A stretch of DNA of 64,000 nt from Moraxella boevrei DSM 14165 (lineage in GTDB: Bacteria; Pseudomonadota; Gammaproteobacteria; Pseudomonadales; Moraxellaceae). Below the pieces are notes generated by a model that was not told the DNA's origin, did no database searches, and saw only the letters and a program-made list of their open reading frames with translations. The stretch spans positions 1 through 64,000 of the forward strand of contig NZ_KB903773.1 in NCBI RefSeq assembly GCF_000379845.1. The letters are read 5' to 3'. Made by a program: the position numbers and the translations under genes. Positions 46,071-54,546 of this stretch are shown in pieces. Numbering within the stretch: the stretch's first letter is position 1; the number at the start of each line of letters is the position of its first letter.

Positions 46071-46435
46071 AATTTTTCCGTTATTTAAAGACTTTTTCGT
46101 AATTGTTTTAGCAAATAAATAAAAATAATTTTGTTTAACTAGCTGATAATTAAAATGATTTTACCAATATTTTTTTTAAAAATACCAAAAATAACAATCA
46201 TAAATTAGCTAAATTATAATAAGTGGGTTATAGTGGTATCAACTTGTTAAACACATCAAAAAACCTACGGTATATTGGGCAATTGAATGACCGTTTGGTT
46301 TAAAGGTAATTTTAACAAAATATCGGGTATCACGGCGAAAAATCTTGCAATTTTTTGCAAAAAAATTTTTCAAGGAAACCAAACTTTCAAAGTTTATCGG
46401 TTATTAACCCCCAAACCGTCATTAGGAGATGGATT
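46071..46435. promoter_or_regulatory. Divergent promoter region of the LysR gene and aceA
   Basis: This 365-base AT-rich spacer holds no gene. A ribosome site AGGAGA at 46424-46429 serves aceA, and GGAA sits before the LysR start. Candidate LysR-type T-N11-A sites are present but too common in such AT-rich DNA to assign. Confidence 0.4.
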
Positions 46436-48025
46436 ATGACAACGTATGTTTCAGCCATTGAACACATCAAAGCGTTAAAAGAAAGGTATGGCAACTGGCA
46501 AAATATCAGCGAAGAAGATGCAGGTCGCCTTATGGTGCAAAATACTTTTAAAACAGGCTTGGACATTGCCAAATATACCGCAGGCATTATGCGTCGTGAT
46601 ATGGCTCAGTATGATGCTGATAAGTCAAAATATACCCAATCACTTGGTGCGTGGCATGGCTTTATCGGTCAGCAAACCATGTATGCGGTGAAAAAATATT
46701 TTGGTACAACCGAGCGTAAATATATCTACCTTTCAGGCTGGATGGTTGCCGCATTGCGTTCTGAATTTGGTCCATTACCTGACCAATCTATGCACGAAAA
46801 AACTGCCGTGCCAAAATTGATTGAAGAAATCTACACTTTCTTACGTCAAGCAGACGAAAAAGTATTAAATGACTACTTCCGTGAATTAAAACAAGCCAAA
46901 GAAGCAGGTCAAGATACCAAAGCAATTTTGGATAAAATCAACAACTTTGAAACCCACATTGTCCCAATCATCGCTGACATTGATGCAGGTTTTGGTAATG
47001 AAGAGGCAACTTATCTGTTAACCAAACAAATGATTCAAGCAGGGGCTTGTGCCATTCAGGTTGAAAACCAAGTATCAGATGCCAAGCAATGCGGACACCA
47101 AGACGGCAAAGTTACCGTGCCACACGAAGACTTTATTGCCAAAATTAACGCAATCCGCTACGCATTTTTAGAATTGGGCGTTGATGACGGCGTTATTGTG
47201 GCTCGTACCGACTCTGAAGGGGCATCATTGACCCAAAAACTGCCCGTTTCTCGTGAAAAAGGCGACCTTGCATCTAAATACTTAGACTTTTTAGATGTAG
47301 AAGAAGTGAGCATTGAAAACGCTCAAGAAAATGATGTCTTGCTAAAACGTGATGGCAAACTAGTTCGCCCAGTGCGTATGCCAAACGGCTTGTACGCATT
47401 CCGTGAAGGCACGAATATTGACCGTGTGGTACTTGACTGTGTAACCGCATTACAAAACGGTGCTGACCTGTTGTGGATTGAAACGCCAACGCCAGACGTG
47501 GCTCATATCAAATCAATGACTGACCGTATCGTTGAGCAAGTGCCAAATGCAAAACTGGTTTACAACAATAGCCCATCATTTAACTGGACGCTAAACTTCC
47601 GTAAACAAGTGATTGCAAAATGGGAAAAAGAAGGCAAAGATACATCAGCGTATGACAAAAACAACTTGATGTCAGCCGATTACGATAATTCTGAGCTTAA
47701 CACCGCTGCGGACGAGTTGGCTCGTACATTCCAAGCGGACGCATCTCGAGAAGCCTGTGTATTCCACCACTTGATTACCTTACCAACCTTCCATACCGCA
47801 GCATTAAGCACGCATTTATTAGCAAAAGGTTACTTTGGCGATAAAGGTATGCTGGCGTATGTAGAAGAAGTGCAACGTAAAGAATTGCGTGAAGGCGTAT
47901 CAGCGGTGAAACACCAAGCAATGGCAGGCTCTGACATTGGTGATGACCACAAAGAAATTTTCTCTGGCGATAATGCCTTAAAAGCTGGCGGTGCAAAAAA
48001 CACGTCTAACCAGTTTGGGCATTAA
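46436..48025 (+). CDS. aceA: Isocitrate lyase (glyoxylate shunt)
   Basis: The 529-residue enzyme splits isocitrate into succinate and glyoxylate. It shows IIADIDAGFGNEEATYLL, the active-site block KQCGHQDGKVTVPH, VARTDSEGASL, NNSPSFNWT and AGSDIGDDHKE. It belongs to the long form seen in Pseudomonas and Acinetobacter (about 530 residues, KQCGH in place of KKCGH). I chose ATG 46436 with AGGAGA just before; the frame runs open further upstream without a plausible start. The partner malate synthase is not in the window. Confidence 0.95.
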   Translation: MTTYVSAIEHIKALKERYGNWQNISEEDAGRLMVQNTFKTGLDIAKYTAGIMRRDMAQYDADKSKYTQSLGAWHGFIGQQTMYAVKKYFGTTERKYIYLSGWMVAALRSEFGPLPDQSMHEKTAVPKLIEEIYTFLRQADEKVLNDYFRELKQAKEAGQDTKAILDKINNFETHIVPIIADIDAGFGNEEATYLLTKQMIQAGACAIQVENQVSDAKQCGHQDGKVTVPHEDFIAKINAIRYAFLELGVDDGVIVARTDSEGASLTQKLPVSREKGDLASKYLDFLDVEEVSIENAQENDVLLKRDGKLVRPVRMPNGLYAFREGTNIDRVVLDCVTALQNGADLLWIETPTPDVAHIKSMTDRIVEQVPNAKLVYNNSPSFNWTLNFRKQVIAKWEKEGKDTSAYDKNNLMSADYDNSELNTAADELARTFQADASREACVFHHLITLPTFHTAALSTHLLAKGYFGDKGMLAYVEEVQRKELREGVSAVKHQAMAGSDIGDDHKEIFSGDNALKAGGAKNTSNQFGH

Positions 48026-48058
48026 TTCGCATCATTGCAAAAAAAACTTTGCAAACCC

Positions 48059-48090
48059 AAAATACCTTGCTATCATGCAAGGTATTTTTT
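48059..48090 (+). terminator. Rho-independent terminator of aceA
   Basis: AAATACCTTGC and GCAAGGTATTT form an 11-base stem with a 6-base loop and a T run. Confidence 0.92.
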
Positions 48091-48122
48091 GTCTTTAGAA
48101 AAATTAACTTGGAAAATCCACT

Positions 48123-48665
48123 ATGCCAAACCAACCCATTTACCCAAACACGCATCAAACTAAACCTGCTAAATTACGCCAATTTAGCAAAAGTTTTTTT
48201 AGCTATTTGGTCATGTTTGTCGTGATTTATAGCCTTATTAATTGGTGGCGAAAACCTGTAATGCCGTCTGCCCCCACCCTACAATTTCACAGTATCCAAG
48301 CGCATCGCATTGACCTAAACCGCTTAAGTGAGCAACAGCCAGTACTGATTTATTTTTGGGGAACATGGTGTAGCGTGTGTCGCCAGGCTTCACCAAGCGT
48401 GCAAAAACTCGCCAGCAGTCATAACTACCCCATTATCAGCGTGGCGGTCAGCTCGGGCGACAATCAAGACATCACTCAATATATGCAGCAAAAAGGCTTG
48501 GATTTTATCACGATAAATGATGATAACGGTGCAATTTTTCGTCAATGGCAAGGGCAAGTAACACCGTCTTATGTAATTTTAAAAAATGGGCAAGCCGTAC
48601 AAAGTTTTACAGGTATTCAACCCAGCTGGCTGTTAAATTTACGTTTAAAAATTGCCAGTTTTTAA
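48123..48665 (+). CDS. Thioredoxin-like protein disulfide reductase (TlpA/ScsD type)
   Basis: The 180-residue protein has an N-terminal anchor helix (about 25-43) and a periplasmic thioredoxin-fold domain with the active site WGTWCSVCRQASP, a SVAVSSGDN strand, and the cis-Pro loop VTPSYVIL. Proteins of this shape (ScsD, TlpA-like) reduce or shuffle disulfides in exported proteins. It is a single gene with a terminator on both sides. The client is unknown; cytochrome c maturation or a sulfenic-acid role are alternatives. Confidence 0.85.
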   Translation: MPNQPIYPNTHQTKPAKLRQFSKSFFSYLVMFVVIYSLINWWRKPVMPSAPTLQFHSIQAHRIDLNRLSEQQPVLIYFWGTWCSVCRQASPSVQKLASSHNYPIISVAVSSGDNQDITQYMQQKGLDFITINDDNGAIFRQWQGQVTPSYVILKNGQAVQSFTGIQPSWLLNLRLKIASF

Positions 48666-48684
48666 CTGCTATTTGATAAAAAAT

Positions 48685-48717
48685 AAAAAACCTTTTAATC
48701 AATTTAAAAGGTTTTTT
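48685..48717. terminator. Bidirectional terminator between the thioredoxin-like gene and the receiver gene
   Basis: AAAAAACCTTTTAA / TTTAAAAGGTTTTTT with a 4-base loop and runs of A and T on either side serves both converging genes. Confidence 0.92.
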
Positions 48718-48738
48718 GTTTGCCCAATTTACAAACTT

Positions 48739-49116
48739 TTATACTTTATGCTGCATATCCACCAACCGATAAATAGCAGACACTAAGTCATCTTCACTAA
48801 ATGGTTTACAAATAAAGCCTCTTGCTCCATATTGCAAGGCTTGCAACGCCGTCGCTTTATCTGACAATGCCGACACGACAAGAATACTCACGCCTGTACC
48901 TTGAGCCACAATTTTTTGGATACATTCCAAGCCGTCCATCTGGGGCATGGTCAAATCCATGGTGATAAGTTCAGGCTGATGCTCCGTAAATTTTTGTACT
49001 GCCTCCACCCCATTACTTGCGGTGGCAACGATTTCAATATCGCTATTGGCAAAGCTACGCTCAATACGGTTACGGATAATGTTGGAATCATCGACAATCA
49101 TCAAACGGTAAGCCAT
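48739..49116 (-). CDS. CheY-like single-domain response regulator (cassette 2)
   Basis: The 125-residue receiver shares most of its sequence with the receiver at 23487-23846: YRLMIVDDSNIIRNRI, then TMDLTMPQMDGLECI with the phospho-acceptor D54, VVSALSDKAT, and ICKPFSE. It has no output domain. It is downstream of the second CheA-like kinase (119 bases) and probably its partner. No CheX gene follows, unlike cassette 1. Confidence 0.9.
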   Translation of the reverse strand: MAYRLMIVDDSNIIRNRIERSFANSDIEIVATASNGVEAVQKFTEHQPELITMDLTMPQMDGLECIQKIVAQGTGVSILVVSALSDKATALQALQYGARGFICKPFSEDDLVSAIYRLVDMQHKV

Positions 49117-49234
49117 AATTTTTACCTCGTTGTTAAGTCAATCGGGTTTGGTGTTTTAGTTTTTATTAAAATCTTTATTAAAAATAACTATTAAAAACCA
49201 AATCTTCATTGAAAAAAGATGCTATTATAGGGCG

Positions 49235-51331
49235 TTATCGTGGAAAAGTCACGGTCATTTGGGTAAATTGGTTCGGCTGGCTGTTTACGCCAAATTTACC
49301 TTGCCCTTCTACTGCGAGTTGACGCACGATATCCATGCCCACGCCACGCCCTGCATCTTCGTCTTGTTTGTCAGCAGTGGACACGCCTGCACTTAACATT
49401 AACCGCACCAAATCACGTGGTTGTAGATTTTGGGCTTGTTCTGGCTTGACTTGTCCGATTTCTACCGCTTTATCACGGATTTTTGCCCAGTTAATGCCTT
49501 GACCGTCATCGGTAACACTCAATTTTTGTTGATTATTTTTAACATTTTCTAGGTTTAATGTTACCACGCCTGTTTCAGGTTTGCCTTTAGCAACACGCTC
49601 ACTCGGATTTTCAATCCCATGGACAATCGCATTTTTCAAAAACTGTGTTGCGATATCTTTGTACAAATGGCTTTTTTCCGCACTCATCGGAGCATCATCA
49701 AAACCATTCACCGATACCACAACTTTTTTGCCTTGACGCTTGGCGATGTCGCTTGCGTAATTACTAAAATAATTTTGCCAATAGTTACTTTCCGCTGGCG
49801 TTGCAGTTGGTTTATTATGGCTTAAAATCGTAACACTCGCAGTTTTAGGCGTTGGTTGTGCGGTATTGGTCGCCACCACATTTTCATCTTTTAAATTTAG
49901 ACGTTGGGTCAAGCCTTCAATAAATTTCACCATGTCAATCAATTCGTTTAACGCAATGGTAAATCCCAAGAAATCATTGCCTGTAAGCTGTTGTTTTTCA
50001 AGCAATTGTTTAACGTGGTTTTCCTGTTTTTCAGTAATGCTAACAACGGTGTTTAGTTTAATCGCAGATGCGTCACCTTTTAAGCGATGACTTTCACGGT
50101 AAAGTTGCTGTGCTTTATGGGGTAGATTGTCCAAATTTTCGGTTTTTAACACATTGTTCATGCGTTCAATCCGTTGTTTAGTTTCAGTAATAAAGTTGTT
50201 TAACTGTGTTGGGTTCACTGTTAGCAAGTAGCTAATCATGTCAATTTGACGGTCGTGTTGTTCACGGTCTTTTTGCATTTGTAATTGCAAACGCACTTCT
50301 TTGGTCACATCTACCACGCTAACGAACACTTTTTCAACCGCTTTGCCTGCTTTATCCATGACACGCAAAAAGTTAAATTCCAAAAACTTAGTATCACTCA
50401 TACCGTCTTTATCAACGAACGAAATTAACACTTGTTTTAACGGATTTAAATCTTGGATTAACTCTTCTACCACCCAAGTATTATAAAGCTGTTCTACAAA
50501 CAGTTTGGTGGTTTCCATATCTTTTTGACTAATCATACCACCCAGTAAATCGTACAGGTTTCGTCCTGCAATGTTACGCTGTTGAAGAATATCTTCTAGC
50601 TTTGATGAATATTGCTCCCCAATTTTTAAATCTTTATCAATCAAAAACAACCCTTCATTCACCGTGTGCATGATTTCATCGGTTTCTTTTTGAGCTTTTT
50701 CAACCAACGCATCACCCAACCGCATACGGCGTAACGCATACCCCACAAAAAACACCAAGAACCCAATCAACGTCACAAGAGCAATAATCTGAATATAACG
50801 GGTATAACTTGCCATTGCCAAACTATCTTCCAAATACGTATCATAACCCACGTTCATATAATCCCAAATTGGGGCTTGCTGTTGATAAGCGTAATTGGCA
50901 AGATCGGCAAATTGAGCAGGGCTACTATTTGGTGTTAAGGTATTAATTTTTGCAGAATAATTTTTCCATAATACGCCAAAATCTTGCATTGCGGTTTCTT
51001 TTTGCTCATAAGTGAACAATTCTTCTAAATAACTGTCAATCTCAGCGGATTGCGTTTTTAACGCATTTAAGGCTTCTTGCCCTTTGGCAGGGTTTGTTGA
51101 TATCAAACGCTCTAACTGCTGAGTCCCCGTCGCAATAAATAGCGTGTTATCACTGATATTACCAATCAAATCCATGTGTTCAGTAGACGTGGTGGCACGC
51201 TGGGCGAAAGTATAGTTGGCTACCCCAAGTGCAATCAAAAAGGCAGTCAACGCTAATAAAGAAATAAGTAGCGGACGATATTTAGCATTGCTAAATAAAT
51301 CCCCCAATAAACTGCTATTCGTATTTGACAT
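49235..51331 (-). CDS. Membrane-bound CheA-like histidine kinase with Hpt domain (cassette 2)
   Basis: The 698-residue paralogue of the kinase at 21258-23465 has membrane helices at about 20-42 and 180-199, a helical periplasmic part, a PAS-like domain (about 215-345), an Hpt domain with SHRLKGDASAIKL (H415), a low-complexity linker near 490-520, and an HATPase domain with FLKNAIVHGIENPSERV and EDAGRGVGMDI. It also ends after the ATPase with no CheW-like domain. It would phosphorylate the following receiver, and cross-talk with cassette 1 is possible. The signal is unknown. Confidence 0.85.
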   Translation of the reverse strand: MSNTNSSLLGDLFSNAKYRPLLISLLALTAFLIALGVANYTFAQRATTSTEHMDLIGNISDNTLFIATGTQQLERLISTNPAKGQEALNALKTQSAEIDSYLEELFTYEQKETAMQDFGVLWKNYSAKINTLTPNSSPAQFADLANYAYQQQAPIWDYMNVGYDTYLEDSLAMASYTRYIQIIALVTLIGFLVFFVGYALRRMRLGDALVEKAQKETDEIMHTVNEGLFLIDKDLKIGEQYSSKLEDILQQRNIAGRNLYDLLGGMISQKDMETTKLFVEQLYNTWVVEELIQDLNPLKQVLISFVDKDGMSDTKFLEFNFLRVMDKAGKAVEKVFVSVVDVTKEVRLQLQMQKDREQHDRQIDMISYLLTVNPTQLNNFITETKQRIERMNNVLKTENLDNLPHKAQQLYRESHRLKGDASAIKLNTVVSITEKQENHVKQLLEKQQLTGNDFLGFTIALNELIDMVKFIEGLTQRLNLKDENVVATNTAQPTPKTASVTILSHNKPTATPAESNYWQNYFSNYASDIAKRQGKKVVVSVNGFDDAPMSAEKSHLYKDIATQFLKNAIVHGIENPSERVAKGKPETGVVTLNLENVKNNQQKLSVTDDGQGINWAKIRDKAVEIGQVKPEQAQNLQPRDLVRLMLSAGVSTADKQDEDAGRGVGMDIVRQLAVEGQGKFGVNSQPNQFTQMTVTFPR

Positions 51332-51854
51332 AACTAAAATCTCTCAAAAGATAAAAAGTAAAGATTTTAGTAAAAAAGTTGCCAAAAATTACAAAATAAC
51401 TGTAAATTTAGAAATATTTTTGTCACATAAAATCAATACTAGGGAAATATAATCGGCATATTGTAATCCGAAATCCCTATAAAAACAATGGACTTCAACA
51501 AAAAGTTGTATCAGTTCGCTATTTTATAGGACAATAATGTTTTATATTAGATTAAGGTTTGATAAAAAGACCATTTATCACAAAAAATCAACCTTTGATT
51601 TTTTATAAAATCATGATTAAGTTAAACTAAAATTTATACGCTAAATAAAAATATTTTATATATATCTTCTGTCATTATGATAATTTATTTTTTCTATATA
51701 ATAAGTTGCTAAATTTTTGAGTTTTTACCAAAAATTTTCACAAAAATCTATTATTCTACACAATCATCAACAACCGTTACGTGAAATCACTTATTTTTTG
51801 CCAAAAAAACGGTATAATATCCTTGTCAACATTCACATTTTTATGGAGAAAAAA
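51332..51854. other. Intergenic region upstream of the M48 protease gene
   Basis: This 523-base AT-rich spacer has no convincing gene. TATAAT at 51813-51818 is a likely -10 for the protease. A short inverted repeat (TAGGGA...TCCCTA, within about 51440-51480) lies near the kinase 5' side. Open frames here lack starts and codon-like composition. Confidence 0.5.
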
Positions 51855-52673
51855 ATGGGCTTTAAAAAACAACTTAGCATCAGCCTTTTGACAATCGGTG
51901 TCACTCTTGGCGGTGTTTCGGCGTGTTCTAGCACCACTGATACAGGAGCGATTGGGGTAAATCGTAAACAAATGCTCATGGTGTCTAGTGATGAAGTCTT
52001 AAAAATATCAAACCAAAGCTATCTCAAAACCTTACAAGAAGCCCGTAAAGACGGCGTATTGGACACCAACCCCGCCCAACTGCAACGCCTAAAAACGATT
52101 GCCAATCGCCTAATCGCCCAAACAGGGGCCTATCGCCCTGACGCCAAAAACTGGCAATGGGAAGTGCATACTATTAAAAGCAACGAAATCAATGCCTATG
52201 TGATGCCCGGTGGTAAAATCGTGTTTTACACAGGTATTATTGACAAACTAAAATTAACGGATGCTGAAATCGCCGCCATTATGGGGCATGAAATGGCTCA
52301 CGCCCTGCGTGAACACTCGCGTGAGCGAATGTCTCGCCAAGTCGCAACCCAAACTGCGATTGGGCTTGGTGCGGCGGTGCTCGGGTTATCTAGCGGTCAA
52401 GCTCAATTAGCAGGATTGGCGGGAGATGTAGGCTTAAGTTTACCAAACAGCCGTACCCAAGAAACGGAAGCTGATTTAATGGGGCTTGAACTCATGGCTC
52501 GTGCTGGCTACGATCCCAACGGTGCGATTAGCCTTTGGCAAAAAATGCAAAAAGCAGGCGGTAGCGGTATGCCTCAATTTTTGAGTACTCACCCTGTGAG
52601 TACCACACGTATCGCCAGTATCCAAGCCATGATGCCAAAAGTCATGCCGTTATATAACCAAGCAAAACGTTGA
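51855..52673 (+). CDS. M48-family metalloprotease lipoprotein
   Basis: The 272-residue protein has a lipoprotein signal with Cys at 24 (GVSAC). Its M48 peptidase domain carries the zinc motif MGHEMAHALREHSRERM and the downstream ligand in QETEADLMGLEL, preceded by NAYVMPGGKIVFYTG. Such outer-membrane lipoproteases (LoiP/YcaL type) degrade or quality-check envelope proteins. I chose ATG 51855 with GGAG 8 bases upstream; earlier in-frame codons lie before the promoter. Confidence 0.9.
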   Translation: MGFKKQLSISLLTIGVTLGGVSACSSTTDTGAIGVNRKQMLMVSSDEVLKISNQSYLKTLQEARKDGVLDTNPAQLQRLKTIANRLIAQTGAYRPDAKNWQWEVHTIKSNEINAYVMPGGKIVFYTGIIDKLKLTDAEIAAIMGHEMAHALREHSRERMSRQVATQTAIGLGAAVLGLSSGQAQLAGLAGDVGLSLPNSRTQETEADLMGLELMARAGYDPNGAISLWQKMQKAGGSGMPQFLSTHPVSTTRIASIQAMMPKVMPLYNQAKR

Positions 52674-52777
52674 TTTTTTAACGAATAACGGTTAAATCCA
52701 TATTAAATTTATCAAAGGTATGTTAAAATTTTTAGCATACCTTTGTTGTTAATTTTATGTGTTGTATTTAGGAAAAA

Positions 52778-53110
52778 ATGATGTCTGCCACCCCAATTGC
52801 CGATGCGTTAAATGAACGTGTCCAAGTATTAAACCCAACTTTTGTTAAATTAGAAAACGAAAGTATGAACCATGCCAATTACTTTGACGGTAAAGAAAGT
52901 CATTTTAAACTCACCATTGTCAGCGATGAATTTGCCGACAAACGTTTGGTACAACGACACCAACTTGTTTACAAGGCGATAAATGACCTACTTGCACAAG
53001 GCGGTGGCACCGTTCACGCCTTCGCTATTCACGCCTACACATCAAATGAATGGCAAGCGGTGGGACAAGCCCCCAATAGCCCTGCCTGTGCAGGACAAAA
53101 TAAGGGGTAA
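52778..53110 (+). CDS. bolA: BolA-family protein
   Basis: The 110-residue protein has the BolA fold signature HANYFDGKESHFKLTIVSD, then FADKRLVQRHQLVYKAIND and VHAFAIHAYTSNEW. BolA proteins bind glutaredoxins/Fe-S clusters and modulate envelope genes. Two ATGs three bases apart share one ribosome site (AGGA); I kept the first. The gene stands 4 bases before the SirB-like gene, as in an operon. The C-terminal about 20 residues are a Pro/Asn tail beyond the core. Confidence 0.9.
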   Translation: MMSATPIADALNERVQVLNPTFVKLENESMNHANYFDGKESHFKLTIVSDEFADKRLVQRHQLVYKAINDLLAQGGGTVHAFAIHAYTSNEWQAVGQAPNSPACAGQNKG

Positions 53111-53113
53111 CAC

Positions 53114-53479
53114 ATGAAACATTTTCATATGCTCATGGCATTTATCACGGTGGCGATTTTTGTTTATCAATTTATCTTAGTTTTTCAAGGTAAAAATGGA
53201 CAACTTGCGACCAAATCACTCAAAATTGCGGTTCACGTAATTTATTTTTTGTTATTAATCACAGGGATTTTGCAGTTACTACCGCTCTTAAAAGTGGTGG
53301 GTTTTCCGCATTTTGTCTTGGCAAAAATTATACTATTGGTCGTGGCGATTTCGGCAACCATTAAAGCCACTCGTCTTAGCACACCAAATCCACAAGCACG
53401 AGCAGGTATATGTATTTCGGCGGTGGCTTATATCGGGATTATTGCGTTAGCATTGTTAAAACCGATGAATTTATTTTAA
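53114..53479 (+). CDS. SirB-family (PF04247-like) inner-membrane protein
   Basis: The 121-residue protein has four membrane helices and begins MKHFHMLMAFITVAIFVYQF, the SirB pattern, with LLITGILQLLPL in the middle. The function of SirB proteins is poorly known (invasion-regulator association in Salmonella). Co-transcription with bolA is likely given the 3-base gap. Confidence 0.8.
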   Translation: MKHFHMLMAFITVAIFVYQFILVFQGKNGQLATKSLKIAVHVIYFLLLITGILQLLPLLKVVGFPHFVLAKIILLVVAISATIKATRLSTPNPQARAGICISAVAYIGIIALALLKPMNLF

Positions 53480-53526
53480 AAATTTGTTAAAATATCATTA
53501 AATTCTTTGAGTTTGGAACAACCACC

Positions 53527-53910
53527 ATGAAATCATTATTTTTACAAACTTTTGCTTTAGCTATCCTTGCTATGACAGGCTGTGCTAGCACGCCAACACC
53601 ACAATACATTTCACCAAATACTTATCAAAGCTACGACTGTAACACCTTGATGAGTGAATACAACCGCACCACCCAATACATCAATGCCAACCAACAAAAG
53701 TCAGGACTTACCATGTCAGGCGTGGGAATTGGTATTGCAGGCGGTCGGCACGGGATTTATCCAACCGTGAGTTTTGGCGTGGGTAAAGCTAACTCGGGCA
53801 ATCAAAATAACGTCAGTATCGCCATGGGCGAACGTGATGCCATCGTGCAAAGTGGACGCATGAAACAATGTGCCTTTAGCCGAGGTGTCAAACTATATAG
53901 CGAAAAATAA
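53527..53910 (+). CDS. Small lipoprotein of unknown function
   Basis: The 127-residue protein has a lipoprotein signal with TGCAS at residues 17-21. The mature part has two Cys (SYDCNTLMSEYNRT and MKQCAFSRG) that may pair, and a glycine-rich segment VGIGIAGGRHGIYPTVSFGVG that resembles a membrane-facing hairpin. I do not know its family. It is 47 bases after the SirB gene, and a terminator follows. Confidence 0.7.
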   Translation: MKSLFLQTFALAILAMTGCASTPTPQYISPNTYQSYDCNTLMSEYNRTTQYINANQQKSGLTMSGVGIGIAGGRHGIYPTVSFGVGKANSGNQNNVSIAMGERDAIVQSGRMKQCAFSRGVKLYSEK

Positions 53911-53921
53911 TTTACGAACAA

Positions 53922-53962
53922 TTGTAAAAAAGGACTGTATAAAATCAGTCCCTTTTTACAAA
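53922..53962 (+). terminator. Terminator after the small lipoprotein gene
   Basis: TTGTAAAAA-AGGACTG pairs with CAGTCCC-TTTTTACAA (one mismatch). It ends the bolA-containing set and is near-symmetrical, so it may also end the convergent MliC-like gene. Confidence 0.85.
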
Positions 53963-53995
53963 TATACAAGCAATGGCGTTTTAGAGTGATGTTGA

Positions 53996-54388
53996 TTACA
54001 AAGTGCAGGTGACGCTTTGTGTCTGACCGCTAAGATTTTTGTAACTTAACACACCCGAATTGGATTTTTCATGCCATGAGCCACCTTGATTATGCCATAA
54101 TCCATTGCTCGTTGTATAATAAGCACCTGAAGCAGATGGGCTTAACGAAAGATTAGCAAAAACGCCTTGTGATTGGAGTTGGATTTGCTCATCACTAAGA
54201 TAAGTGACTGCCACCGTCAAGCCATTGGTACATTGAAAAGTCTTCGTACCCATATTGTTTGTATGATTGGTGCTAACAACTGCAGGGCTAGTTGTCGCAG
54301 ATGGTGCAGGAGCCACTGACGTGGTTTTGGTGGCACAGCCAGTTAATGCTAAAGCAAGTATCGCACCAGAGACAAATAAAGTTTTCAT
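53996..54388 (-). CDS. MliC-like membrane-bound lysozyme inhibitor lipoprotein
   Basis: The 130-residue lipoprotein has lipobox LTGCA (Cys at 18), a Ser/Ala/Thr linker and an MliC/PliC-like domain with FQCTNG near residue 51, a SxSASGAYYTTSNG motif (the active loop of c-type lysozyme inhibitors), and a C-terminal SVTCTL that supplies the second Cys. MliC protects the cell wall from host lysozyme at the outer membrane. It is a single gene convergent to the previous set. Confidence 0.75.
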   Translation of the reverse strand: MKTLFVSGAILALALTGCATKTTSVAPAPSATTSPAVVSTNHTNNMGTKTFQCTNGLTVAVTYLSDEQIQLQSQGVFANLSLSPSASGAYYTTSNGLWHNQGGSWHEKSNSGVLSYKNLSGQTQSVTCTL

Positions 54389-54546
54389 AAAAAATCCTTA
54401 TAAATAAAGTGATAAGTTGAAAAATCTAGCAAATAAGATGATTAGCAAAAACAAATTCTTGCCAATACCAAGTACACTATAACTGAATTTTTAAGTTATT
54501 AAAGGATAACTTTGTTAATTTTTGGTAACCGATAAAAAATTTTTGA

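Noticed and set aside
46355-46435. N-terminal extension of isocitrate lyase
   Set aside because: The in-frame stretch lies upstream of the AGGAGA ribosome site and has no family match; ATG 46436 is the conserved start.
48123-48665. Cytochrome c biogenesis role for the thioredoxin-like protein
   Set aside because: No ccm genes are nearby, so the general TlpA/ScsD label was kept.
51717-51854. Upstream extension of the M48 protease
   Set aside because: It covers the TATAAT promoter and lacks a start with a ribosome site; the lipoprotein signal begins at 51855.
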